From NCBI GenBank assembly GCA_005789975.1, contig SXWC01000039.1, positions 1 to 8,864 of the forward strand: a DNA stretch of 8,864 bases, written 5' to 3'. The number at the start of each line of letters is the position of its first letter. Position 1 is the stretch's first letter. The notes beneath the pieces were generated by a model. The model was given only the letters and a program-made list of their open reading frames with translations, was not told where the DNA came from and did no database searches. The translations under genes and the position numbers were made by a program. The DNA is from Planctomycetaceae bacterium (GTDB lineage Bacteria > Planctomycetota > Planctomycetia > Pirellulales > UBA1268). This document shows, piece by piece, positions 1 through 7,232 of the stretch.

Positions 1-722
<722 letters not shown>

Positions 723-726
<4 letters not shown>

Positions 727-2957
727 TGTTTGGCCTCTTCCTTGCCGAGGTAGATCACGAGACGATCCTGGCTCACCATCGCGAGGTCGGATGTGCCGTC
801 GCCATCGGCGTCGAAGCCGGCGATCCGCCGCGGCTCGGCCACGAGGTCCTTCGACTCACCGCCGTCATACGGATACTTGCGGTCCTCGAACACCCTCCAG
901 GTGACCGAGCGTTCGAGCGCGTCACCGCGACGGAGCATCGCCGTGAGCTGGTGCTTGCGGTCATCGCAGAGGGCGGCGTCGTCATTCCCATCGCCATCGA
1001 GATCGGTGACAAGGATGCGATGGATCGTCGATTCGCTCACGCCGCTGCGGCGACCGATCCGACCATCGATGCTCTCGACGAGTTTCAGCTGCCAAGGCTC
1101 GCCGCGGGAAAGCCTCACGACCCGCTCCTGATCGACGACCATCACGCCGAGCACCGGATCCCACCGCAGGGAGCTGCCCGCGGGCGGCTTGACGCTCTCG
1201 ACGACCCGCATCACTCCGGCGTCGTCCGCCCTCAGGCGGTGCAGGAAGCCGCCCCCCTGCTCCAGCGCCCATGCTTCCGCCGGGCCGGCGGCCTTGACGG
1301 GCAGGTACGAACCGATCTTCTGCCCCTCGGTGAGCATCACTTGATCGACCGGGTGCAGGTCGTCGCCGAGCCACTGCAGCACGCCATCGGTGAGCCGCGC
1401 CTTGCGGAGCGTTCCGTTCAGGTCGAGGACCATGTATTCGGAGGGATCCATCTTCGCGAGCAGGGCGGGCGTGGCGATCGTCGGCTTCCCATCCGCGAGC
1501 GTGACGAGCCGGCCTGCGGTGGCGTAGGCGTCCTGCACCAGGATCGTGTCCCCGCCCAGCCAGACGACCTGCTCCACCTTCGGCCCCAGGCCCTCGTAGC
1601 GGGTTTTGACCGGCTCGGCCTTGTCCGCCGGCCAGACGAAGAGATCGAGATCGGCTCCGACCCTCTGAGCCCACCAGACGGTCGATCCCACCGTGTCGAG
1701 CGCGAGAATCTTGCGGTCCTTGCCATCCTGCTGCCAGGGCTCCGGGTAGGTGAGCCGGCCGTTTTTCCAGCGGCAGCGATGCAGATCGGCGGCATCCTTC
1801 GCCCACAGGAGGAGCGTCCCCGGCTCGGCCGGCGCCGCCAACGACTTCACGCCACTGATCGAAGGGAAGGTTTCCTCCTGGAGCCAGCCCGAGTCGCCCA
1901 GGCGGTGCACCCGCAGCCGCGGCTGTGCCGCATCGACCGCGACGATCGCCGGGCTGCGGCCAGTCTCGTCGCCCACGAGCATCCCGCACCAGCCGTGCCG
2001 GGCGGCGGACGCCATCGGCAGGGCGTCCTGGCGGCCGACGTCGGTGGCCTCCGCCCGGGCCAGTTGATACCGGCGAAGGACGCCCTTGTCGGAGCCTCCC
2101 AGGAGGTAGACGTCGGCAGAGCCCGAGACGGCCGCCGCCGTCTGCATGCCCTCGACCGGCTGATCGTGGATGGTCTGCGCCGGCAGCAGATTGCCATCGG
2201 CTCCGCAGGGGTGCCATCGGACGACCTGGCGGGCCACGTTCGACCATTCCACGAGATCGTCGTCGCCATCGCCATCGAGGTCTGCAAGGTGCCAGTCGAG
2301 TCGGCCCCGGCTCTCCCGCGGGGCGAGCCAGACAGCCCGACTGCCGCGGACGAGCGGCAGCTGCTGGATGCCCTGCTCGCAACTCACGAGCAGTTCATGG
2401 CGGCCATCGGGCAGATCGCGAACGAGCAGGCAGCCGTTGCGACCCGTCGGCGTGCCCGCGAGGAGGTTCCATTCGCCGGTCTTCTTCCAAGCGTCCTTCG
2501 CATCGACGGCCTTGTCGGGGGCCTGGGCATAGATGGAGATCCGGTTGGAGGGATTGGTGAGCACCAGCAACTCGGGTCGCCCGTCGCCGTCGAGATCGTG
2601 AGGCGCGGCATCGACGGGCATTTCGTCGATCGACACCTCGCCGTGCGCCCAATCCGGCGCCAGGGGGAGTTCGTTGGGCCGCTCGGGATCGGAGTTGTCG
2701 GCGCGGGTGCGATCGGCCGCCGTGAGCCAGCGATAGAGATCGATTCGCGCCTGTCGGGGATTGACGATGATCACATCGTCGCGGCCGTCGTTGCCGAGGT
2801 CGGCGACGATCAGCCGTTCGGCGCGACCGTCGAGCGGAATCACCCGCAGGCCCACCCAGCCGTCGAACGGCCCCGGTGCGGCCGCCAGCGGCAGGGAGAC
2901 GAGCGCGGCGAGAAGCGACAATCCCGCAATGGCGGGCCGACAGAGGGGAATTTCCAT
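723..2957 (-). CDS. Exported FG-GAP/VCBS repeat protein, 744 aa
   Basis: The chosen start at 2957 places a clear signal peptide at the N-terminus (MEIPLCRPAIAGLSLLAALV, cleavage near residue 27, AAA-PG). The frame stays open to 3110, but the extra 51 residues are Arg/Pro-rich and overlap the end of the sigma gene, so I reject them. Five calcium-loop motifs of the FG-GAP type are visible: ADLGNDGRDD (52-61), HDLDGDGRPEL (120-130), ADLDGDGDDD (225-234), TDLDGDGNDD (651-660) and FDADGDGTSD (715-724). They fit blades of a beta-propeller, with about 400 residues of beta-rich, Trp-rich sequence without intact loops between the third and fourth. No catalytic motif and no lipobox are seen. A Shine-Dalgarno is weak: GGGGAG lies 15 nt upstream (2973-2978). 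The gene sits 55 nt after the sigma gene and overlaps the protease start. It is probably a periplasmic or surface binding/structural protein; its ligand cannot be told from sequence. Confidence 0.9.
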
Positions 2958-2989
2958 TCCGTCGAGAATACACTCCCCGCCCGCCCTCC

Positions 2990-3004
2990 GCCACGAAGCG
3001 TGGC
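2990..3004 (-). other. Short hairpin between the sigma gene and the FG-GAP gene
   Basis: GCCACG (2990-2995) and CGTGGC (2999-3004) are perfect 6-bp arms around a 3-nt loop. The hairpin begins 8 nt after the sigma stop codon (reading leftward). No T-run follows it on the minus strand (the next bases are G-rich), so it is not a classical intrinsic terminator. It could be a processing or mRNA-stability stem inside a polycistronic message, or chance in GC-rich DNA. Confidence 0.4.
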
Positions 3005-3012
3005 CGCCGGGC

Positions 3013-4524
3013 TTACCCCAGTTCCGGCAGCATCGCCTCGGCCGCGGCGGCCTCGCGGAGCTTTTCCAGCGCCTTGGCCTCGATCTGCCGGACGCGCTCC
3101 TTGGTGACACCGAGAGCCGAGCCGACCTCCTTCAGGGTCTGGGGCTCGTGCACGTGGTCGAGCCCGTAGCGGCGGACGATGATCGTTTGCTCCCGCGAGT
3201 CGAGCCGGTCGAGAAACTTACCGACCTGCGCGAGCCGGTCGGTGGCCGCCATGCGCTGCTGGTATTCGTCCTCACGGCGATCGGCGGCCGTCTGCAGCAG
3301 TTCCATGTCGGCCGCGCGGAAGCGGTCGCGACGCTTGTGTTCGTCGGGGATCGTGCGGGCGTAGTTCTTCATGATCGCCCACGAGGCGTAGGTGCTGAAC
3401 TTGTTGCCGCGGGCATAGTCGAACTTTTCCACGGCACGAATCAGCGACATGTTGCCGTCGCTCACGAGGTCGAAGAAGCTGTCTCCCGCGGAAACCCGCC
3501 GCTTGGCGATCGAGACGACCAGTCGGAGGTTGGCGCGGACGATGCGATTCTTGAGCGAGACGATCTCGTCGTAGATCCGCTCGATCTGATCCATCAGGCG
3601 GGCGCTGGGATGCTCGACGTCGAGCTGTTTGCGTAGCGTCGCAGCCTTGTGCTTCAGGTAGTTGAACTTCCGGAACAGCCAGACCTCCTGCTCGCGGGTG
3701 AGCAGCGGCACCTCGTAGAGACTCGCCAGGTAGGCGGGCAGGCCGCTGGGACGACGCACCTTCTTGGTCGGGGTGCCCGGGTAGGGCTGGTCGACCACCT
3801 TCTCCGCGCTCTTCCGGGAAAAGAGCGCGTTGGGAATCAGATCGAGGGGCAGTTGCATCACGTGCTCCGCCCGCTGGGCGAGGATCACGCGGTAGATGCT
3901 CGCCTTGGAGCGGTGATACCGCCGGGCGATCGATTCCACCGCCTCGCCCGCGAGGTGGTGCTGGTAGATCCGGGTCCGGCTCTCGGGCCGCAGGTGGCCG
4001 TCAGCGGCCGGAAAGACCGCCGTGTCGGGGTGTTCCTGGTCGAATCGCTTCACGGTGTAGCGAATCGTCTCGATGCTGCGACCGAGCCGTGCGGCGATCC
4101 GGCGATGAACGTCGGCCGGGCAGGCGCCCGCCACGGCCAGCCGCCGGGCCCAGGAGATGATCTTTTCATGCTCCTCGTCGGAGAGCTGGCTGAAACGACT
4201 GCCCCGCTCGATGCGCAGCGGATTGTCGTGAATGAAGCGTTCGACGGCGCTGGCGAGGAAGCCAACGCGACGGCGGCCGTCGATGGAATAGCGCTGGGCG
4301 ACCAGGCCGTGATCCCGCCACCGGGAGATCGTCTTGGTCGAGACGTTGAACTGGCGGGCGAGGTCCTCGATCGAGAGCACCTCTTCGCCGGCTGGAACAA
4401 CGGCGTCCACGGCTCCGGCAGGAGGCAGCGAAAGACCCCGCTGTGCCTTTTCGTGCGCCTCTTCGGCGGGACCGCCGTCGCCGCCGAACAAATGAATGAA
4501 ATCAGCCGCTGTATTGGAACGCAT
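3013..4524 (-). CDS. Sigma-70 family RNA polymerase sigma factor with N-terminal multi-HTH extension, 503 aa
   Basis: A transcription initiation factor that directs RNA polymerase to promoters. The C-terminal half is sigma-70: region 1.2 (about 262-300, LPAYLASLYEVPLLTREQE), region 2 (about 320-400, VRANLRLVVSIAKRR, LVSDGNMSLIRAVEKFDY, NKFSTYASWAIMKNYARTI), a short divergent region 3 (about 401-435), and region 4 (about 436-492, LDSREQTIIVRRYGLD, LGVTKERVRQIEAKALEKLR). The N-terminal 215 residues are not normal sigma sequence. They hold a MerR/excisionase-like helix-turn-helix (49-96, LSIEDLARQFNVSTKTISRW), a second HTH-like segment (112-160, DVHRRIAARLGRSIETIRY) and a third (172-212, AVESIARRYHRSKASIYRVI). 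Start 4524 is chosen because GGAG lies 7 nt upstream; the frame runs on to 4617 but without such support. Region 2.4 departs from the housekeeping consensus, so this is probably an alternative (group 2-like) factor rather than the main one. Sigma membership is sure; the HTH calls are by eye. Confidence 0.95.
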   Translation of the reverse strand: MRSNTAADFIHLFGGDGGPAEEAHEKAQRGLSLPPAGAVDAVVPAGEEVLSIEDLARQFNVSTKTISRWRDHGLVAQRYSIDGRRRVGFLASAVERFIHDNPLRIERGSRFSQLSDEEHEKIISWARRLAVAGACPADVHRRIAARLGRSIETIRYTVKRFDQEHPDTAVFPAADGHLRPESRTRIYQHHLAGEAVESIARRYHRSKASIYRVILAQRAEHVMQLPLDLIPNALFSRKSAEKVVDQPYPGTPTKKVRRPSGLPAYLASLYEVPLLTREQEVWLFRKFNYLKHKAATLRKQLDVEHPSARLMDQIERIYDEIVSLKNRIVRANLRLVVSIAKRRVSAGDSFFDLVSDGNMSLIRAVEKFDYARGNKFSTYASWAIMKNYARTIPDEHKRRDRFRAADMELLQTAADRREDEYQQRMAATDRLAQVGKFLDRLDSREQTIIVRRYGLDHVHEPQTLKEVGSALGVTKERVRQIEAKALEKLREAAAAEAMLPELG

Positions 4525-4531
4525 GATCTTT

Positions 4532-4535
4532 CTCC
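4532..4535 (-). promoter_or_regulatory. Shine-Dalgarno of the sigma gene (fixes the start)
   Basis: On the minus strand GGAG is followed by a 7-nt spacer (AAAGATC) and ATG at 4524. This spacing is ideal and favours this start over the upstream in-frame codon at 4617. Confidence 0.8.
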
Positions 4536-4574
4536 GGCCGGCCGCCTTGCCAGCAGTTTCCAGGGGTTGCGAGC

Positions 4575-4597
4575 GCGGGTGAACCAGCATCACCCGC
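4575..4597 (-). repeat. Inverted repeat / hairpin in the sigma gene leader
   Basis: GCGGGTGA (4575-4582) and TCACCCGC (4590-4597) are perfect 8-bp arms around a 7-nt loop, 50 nt upstream of the sigma start codon. No T-run follows on either strand, so a terminator is unlikely. It could be an mRNA leader hairpin or a DNA operator read by the factor's own N-terminal HTH segments. Confidence 0.6.
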
Positions 4598-4638
4598 CTG
4601 CGGCCCTTGGGATCCAACTCGTGATCGAGCCTCTACCG

Positions 4639-4693
4639 TCCCACGCGTTTGGGGCCATCCTTAGCCCCGGTCATGTCTCTCGCGGACGTGGGA
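4639..4693 (-). repeat. Nested inverted repeats upstream of the sigma gene
   Basis: Outer arms TCCCACG (4639-4645) and CGTGGGA (4687-4693) are perfect over 7 bp. They enclose GGGGC (4651-4655) and GCCCC (4664-4668), a 5-bp stem with an 8-nt loop. If transcribed this would fold in the 5' leader; as DNA the outer pair could be an operator. Function unknown. Confidence 0.45.
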
Positions 4694-4699
4694 GTTATA
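4694..4699 (-). promoter_or_regulatory. Possible -10 element for the sigma operon
   Basis: TATAAC on the minus strand matches the sigma-70 -10 consensus in 5 of 6 positions. No matching -35 exists at 16-18 nt (the hexamer at 17 nt is GAACCT) and there is no extended -10 TG, so this is a weak candidate. Start of transcription would be near 4687. Confidence 0.25.
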
Positions 4700-4734
4700 C
4701 GGCGGGGCCCGGCCGGAGGTTCGCGGACAACTGG

Positions 4735-4748
4735 TTTTCTTGAGAAAA
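4735..4748. promoter_or_regulatory. AT-rich dyad, possible operator
   Basis: TTTTCT (4735-4740) and AGAAAA (4743-4748) are 6-bp inverted arms with a 2-nt centre, in an AT-rich island within GC-rich surroundings. It lies about 36 bp upstream of the candidate -10 of the sigma operon. A repressor or activator site is possible; nothing in the sequence identifies the protein. Confidence 0.35.
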
Positions 4749-4814
4749 AATCAATTGCTCGGTGCAGACGGCACTCCCGCGGGTGATCGCAAAGCCAATC
4801 CTGTCAAGGACTTG

Positions 4815-4872
4815 CGGCTTTCGGCAGGCCGCCGGCCATTCTCGTTTGCAAACCTGCCGATCAGAAAAGCCG
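4815..4872 (+). repeat. Long interrupted stem-loop upstream of the exported-protein gene
   Basis: CGGCTTT (4815-4821) pairs with AAAGCCG (4866-4872), and directly inside it CGGCAGG (4822-4828) pairs with CCTGCCG (4853-4859). That is 14 bp with a 6-nt bulge on the 3' side (4860-4865). The apex (4829-4852) includes most of the 10-bp palindrome GTTTGCAAAC (4844-4853). There is no T-run after the stem in either direction, so this is not an intrinsic terminator. It could be a structured 5' leader, a small RNA or a cruciform-type DNA site. Confidence 0.55.
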
Positions 4873-4922
4873 AGAAAAATAGAGGCTCTGTGCCGCCGGA
4901 CAGTTGGTAGATCGGCTCCTTC

Positions 4923-4976
4923 TTCGGTGCTCCGGAGGAATGGGCAGGGTAGGGGCGAAGCCTCGTCGGCACCGAA
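4923..4976 (+). repeat. Second inverted repeat in the leader of the exported-protein gene
   Basis: TTCGGTGC (4923-4930) and GCACCGAA (4969-4976) are perfect 8-bp arms. Within the loop GGGGC (4952-4956) can pair with GCCTC (4960-4964, one G-T pair) around GAA. It lies 75 nt before the chosen start and 46 nt after the preceding stem-loop. Confidence 0.5.
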
Positions 4977-5039
4977 ATGAGTCGGGGAACTGCCCCCGTC
5001 CACGCCGAAAACCATTCAGGCAGGGGGGGGCCCGACAGC

Positions 5040-5045
5040 GGAGGG
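5040..5045 (+). promoter_or_regulatory. Shine-Dalgarno of the exported-protein gene (fixes the start)
   Basis: GGAGGG sits 6 nt before ATG 5052. The alternative in-frame ATG at 4977 has no such site, and the 25 extra residues would bury the signal peptide. Confidence 0.8.
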
Positions 5046-5051
5046 ACATCA

Positions 5052-6509
5052 ATGGTGCGGCCGGTGGCGGTGTTTCTGGCGTGGATCGTCTGCATGGCGA
5101 TCGCTCCCGCAGATGTCGGCGATCAGGTGGACCACGAAGCCCCCGCCGACCCGGTGGCGGTTCAGGAGCCCCCCGTCAGGATCAGGCTCAAGCTCGACGT
5201 GCAGGGGGAGATTTTTGCCCCCGCGGGACGCGACGCGCCCCCGCTGCGGCGGCCGATCGTGCTCGACGCCCGATTCGACTTCGTGGAAACGCCGGTTGCA
5301 GGCGATGAGCGGGCGGCCGTGGAACGTCGCTACAGCGACGCATCGGCCGAGCTCCGCATCGATGGCGAGCCACGTCGAACGACGCTGGCCGACGATGCCC
5401 GGACCGTGAAGGCCGTGCTGCGGGGCACCACGCCGTCGCCCTATCTCGCCGATGGGTTTCTCTCGCGGGAAGAGATGGATCTCCTCGAGACCCCCTTCGA
5501 TCCCCTGCTCATCGACGCGCTGCGGTCCGTGGAGCCCGTCGCCCCGGGGGCCACCTGGGACGTCTCCGGAGATGTCATCGCGGGGCTTCTCGGCATCGAC
5601 ACCGTCGAATCGGGGGGCATCAAGGCGACGTTTCAGGAGATCGTCGATGGCCGCGCCAACGTGAGTTTTTCAGGCATCGTCGATGGCGCCGCCGACGGCG
5701 TGCCCGCACACGTCACGGTCGAGGGCTCCTACACGCTGCCCATCGACGAGCCATCGGCGACCGGCACGGTGGCGTTCGAGAACCGCGTCGCCTCGCTGAC
5801 GGTGACACTCGGGGAACGACGCGAGGCCAGCCACGTGGCGCCGGGCTTCGACGTCGAGGCCAGGCTCTCGATCGCCCGCACGACCGAGGCTGGAGAGACG
5901 CAGTGGCCGCCCGTCGAGGACGCCAAGGGCGACGCTCCGCAGCGCCGTCGCGGCAGCGGCAGTCCGGGGATGGTCTGGCAGCGGGACACGGCGGGACGCT
6001 ACGACCTCGTGCACGACGAACGCTGGCGGATGATCGAAGACGGCGGCGACGGACTGGTGATGCGATTCGTCGATCGCGGGGCCCTCGTCGCGCAGTGTTC
6101 GATCATGGCGTTGCCGCGTTCGTCTCCGCAGTCGCCCCCCTCCATCGCCGAGGTGGAACGGGACATCGAGCGGTCGCTGGCCGGCCAGTTTGGCCGTGTC
6201 GAACATTCATCGGAGGCGAGTCGGAGCGACGGAGTGCGGCTCGTGCGGGTGGTCACGGCGGGCCGGGCCGGCGACCTGCCGTTTCGCTGGATCCACCATG
6301 TGCTCACCGACAACGCCGGACATCGGCTGGCGGTCACATGCATGCTCGAGCAATCGCTGGAGAAGCGGTTTGGGGCGGCCGACCGCGAACTCGTGGACGG
6401 GATCACGCTGCCCGCGGTCGAGGGGATTTCGGCAGGGAAAACGCCCGATCCGAGCCAGGCTCCGCCCGACCGTGAGGCCCGGTTGCCGCAGGATTCCCGG
6501 ACGCCTTGA
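5052..6509 (+). CDS. Exported two-domain protein of unknown function, 485 aa
   Basis: I do not recognise a named family over the full length. Residues 1-19 are a signal peptide (MVRPVAVFLAWIVCMAIAPA), so the product acts outside the cytoplasm. Residues 40-275 alternate short beta strands (RIRLKLDVQGEIF, DARFDFVETPV, ANVSFSGIVDG, ARLSIARTTE) with a conserved-looking DPLLIDALRSVEPVAPGATW segment at 150-169, and may form a beta-barrel or lipocalin-like domain. An Arg/Gly/Ser-rich linker (about 290-306) leads to a second domain (about 307-455: RYDLVHDERWRMIED, GLVMRFVDRGALVAQCSI, HRLAVTCMLEQSLEKRFG, LVDGITL). Its layout resembles the PsbP/DcrB-like fold, a by-eye inference. The C-terminal 30 residues are Pro-rich and disordered. 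No catalytic motif is visible. It stands alone, 171 nt before infC on the same strand and divergent from the sigma gene. A structured leader precedes it. Confidence 0.85.
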   Translation: MVRPVAVFLAWIVCMAIAPADVGDQVDHEAPADPVAVQEPPVRIRLKLDVQGEIFAPAGRDAPPLRRPIVLDARFDFVETPVAGDERAAVERRYSDASAELRIDGEPRRTTLADDARTVKAVLRGTTPSPYLADGFLSREEMDLLETPFDPLLIDALRSVEPVAPGATWDVSGDVIAGLLGIDTVESGGIKATFQEIVDGRANVSFSGIVDGAADGVPAHVTVEGSYTLPIDEPSATGTVAFENRVASLTVTLGERREASHVAPGFDVEARLSIARTTEAGETQWPPVEDAKGDAPQRRRGSGSPGMVWQRDTAGRYDLVHDERWRMIEDGGDGLVMRFVDRGALVAQCSIMALPRSSPQSPPSIAEVERDIERSLAGQFGRVEHSSEASRSDGVRLVRVVTAGRAGDLPFRWIHHVLTDNAGHRLAVTCMLEQSLEKRFGAADRELVDGITLPAVEGISAGKTPDPSQAPPDREARLPQDSRTP

Positions 6510-6534
6510 CGCTGCCCTGCGTCACGGCGACACT
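6506..6534 (+). promoter_or_regulatory. Weak promoter candidate for the infC operon
   Basis: TTGACG (6506-6511) is 17 nt from GACACT (6529-6534). The -35 matches 5 of 6 and the -10 only 3 of 6 consensus positions. It overlaps the stop codon of the preceding gene. If real, the leader before infC would be about 140 nt. Confidence 0.2.
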
Positions 6535-6603
6535 TTTCGACTGCGGAAAGAGCCCTGCGACGAGTTCCAGGGTGGCGTCCGCACTGACATTTTGAGAGGA
6601 GAA

Positions 6604-6649
6604 CCGCCGGCCCGCGGTGCAGGAAGTCTGACTTCGTCCCGGCCGGCGG
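6604..6649 (+). promoter_or_regulatory. Leader stem-loop upstream of infC
   Basis: CCGCCGGCC (6604-6612) pairs perfectly with GGCCGGCGG (6641-6649), a 9-bp GC-only stem. It encloses a smaller hairpin GAAGT/ACTTC (6623-6627 and 6631-6635). The palindrome CCGCGG occurs at 6612-6617 and again at 6660-6665, just before the Shine-Dalgarno, and could give an alternative pairing. The infC-rpmI-rplT operon is controlled in other bacteria by L20 binding to leader RNA, so this is a candidate regulatory leader. No match to a known L20 leader was tested. Confidence 0.45.
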
Positions 6650-6667
6650 CCATCCTGTTCCGCGGCT

Positions 6668-6672
6668 GGAGG
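6668..6672 (+). promoter_or_regulatory. Shine-Dalgarno of infC, pointing to an ATC start
   Basis: GGAGG is 8 nt before ATC at 6681. The site lies in the loop of a possible 4-bp hairpin, GGCT (6664-6667) with AGCC (6677-6680), which abuts the start codon. Confidence 0.7.
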
Positions 6673-6680
6673 CGCGAGCC

Positions 6681-7181
6681 ATCGAGAAGCAGCATCGCAT
6701 CAACGAGCAGATCCGAATCACGCCCATTCGCGTGATTTCCGGAGAAGGCGGACAGCTCGGGATCATTCCCACCGAAGAGGCCCTCAATCTCGCCCGGGAA
6801 GCCGGTCTCGATCTCGTGGAGGTGGCTCCCAACGAGAAGCCGCCCGTCTGCCGGATCATGGACTTCGGGAAGTTCAAGTACCAGCAGAAGAAGAAGCACC
6901 ACAAAACACACGTCCATCACGCCAAGATCAAGGAAATCAGGCTCCGACCCAAGACGGGCGATCACGACATCGAGTTCAAGGTCAATCAGGCGAAGACCTT
7001 CCTGCTCCACAAGGACAAGGTCGTCGTCTCCGTCGTCTTCAGGGGGCGCGAACTGGCCCACATCGACGATGGTCAACGGGTGATGAAGTCGATCGTTCAA
7101 CAACTCGATCCGGTCAGCAAGGTCGAGGCCCCGCCGCAGCAGATGGGTCGTCGGCTCGTCTGCACGCTCTCCCCCAAATAA
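6681..7181 (+). CDS. infC: Translation initiation factor IF-3, with apparent ATC start, 166 aa
   Basis: IF-3 binds the 30S subunit, keeps it apart from 50S and checks the start codon and initiator tRNA. The conserved N-terminus [15 protein letters not shown] is at 6-20, the IF-3 signature [10 protein letters not shown] is at about 60-69, followed by a Lys/His-rich linker helix ([19 protein letters not shown], about 70-88) and the C-terminal domain ([34 protein letters not shown]). Length is slightly below E. coli (180). No ATG, GTG or TTG occurs in frame between the stop at 6585 and GTG 6732, and that GTG would delete the conserved RINEQIR motif. ATC 6681, 8 nt after GGAGG, is the best start. 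E. coli infC uses AUU for self-regulation, so a rare start is functionally plausible. First gene of infC-rpmI-rplT-pheS. Confidence 0.95.
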   Translation: MEKQHRINEQIRITPIRVISGEGGQLGIIPTEEALNLAREAGLDLVEVAPNEKPPVCRIMDFGKFKYQQKKKHHKTHVHHAKIKEIRLRPKTGDHDIEFKVNQAKTFLLHKDKVVVSVVFRGRELAHIDDGQRVMKSIVQQLDPVSKVEAPPQQMGRRLVCTLSPK

Positions 7182-7232
7182 CAGTCCCCCAAACCGCATC
7201 CCGATCCCGTCGCCGAGTCAAGGAGTGTCGCC

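Larger units (their letters stand above)
4525..5051. other. Divergent intergenic region, 527 nt, no credible gene
   Basis: This stretch separates the leftward sigma operon from the rightward exported protein. Open frames crossing it have no recognisable protein sequence and are short or are extensions of neighbours. It should carry promoters for both directions, but no convincing -35/-10 pair is seen. It is less GC-rich in places (A- and T-runs at about 4735-4752 and 4863-4882) than the flanking genes. It contains several inverted repeats, listed separately. Confidence 0.8.

Noticed and set aside
2990..3004. Intrinsic terminator between the sigma and FG-GAP genes
   Set aside because: The 6-bp hairpin is followed by G-rich sequence on the minus strand, not by a T-run.
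2958..3110. N-terminal extension of the FG-GAP protein to 3110
   Set aside because: The extra residues precede an evident signal peptide, are Arg/Pro-rich, and would overlap the sigma gene by about 100 nt.
3649..4743. A 364-codon open frame on the plus strand opposite the sigma gene
   Set aside because: Shadow of the sigma gene; no recognisable motifs, and the minus strand is unambiguously sigma-70.
4977..5051. Start of the exported protein at ATG 4977
   Set aside because: No Shine-Dalgarno at a good distance, and it would place 25 polar residues before the signal peptide; ATG 5052 has GGAGGG at 6 nt.
6514..6559. 8-bp direct repeat GCCCTGCG (6514-6521 and 6552-6559) as a paired regulator site
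   Set aside because: Only two short GC-rich copies 30 nt apart with no further support; expected by chance in this composition.
6617..6631. Four-codon mini-ORF (GTG to TGA) in the infC leader as a leader peptide
   Set aside because: The nearest Shine-Dalgarno-like GAGGAG is 15 nt away, the ORF is too short to judge, and it contains no regulatory codon run.
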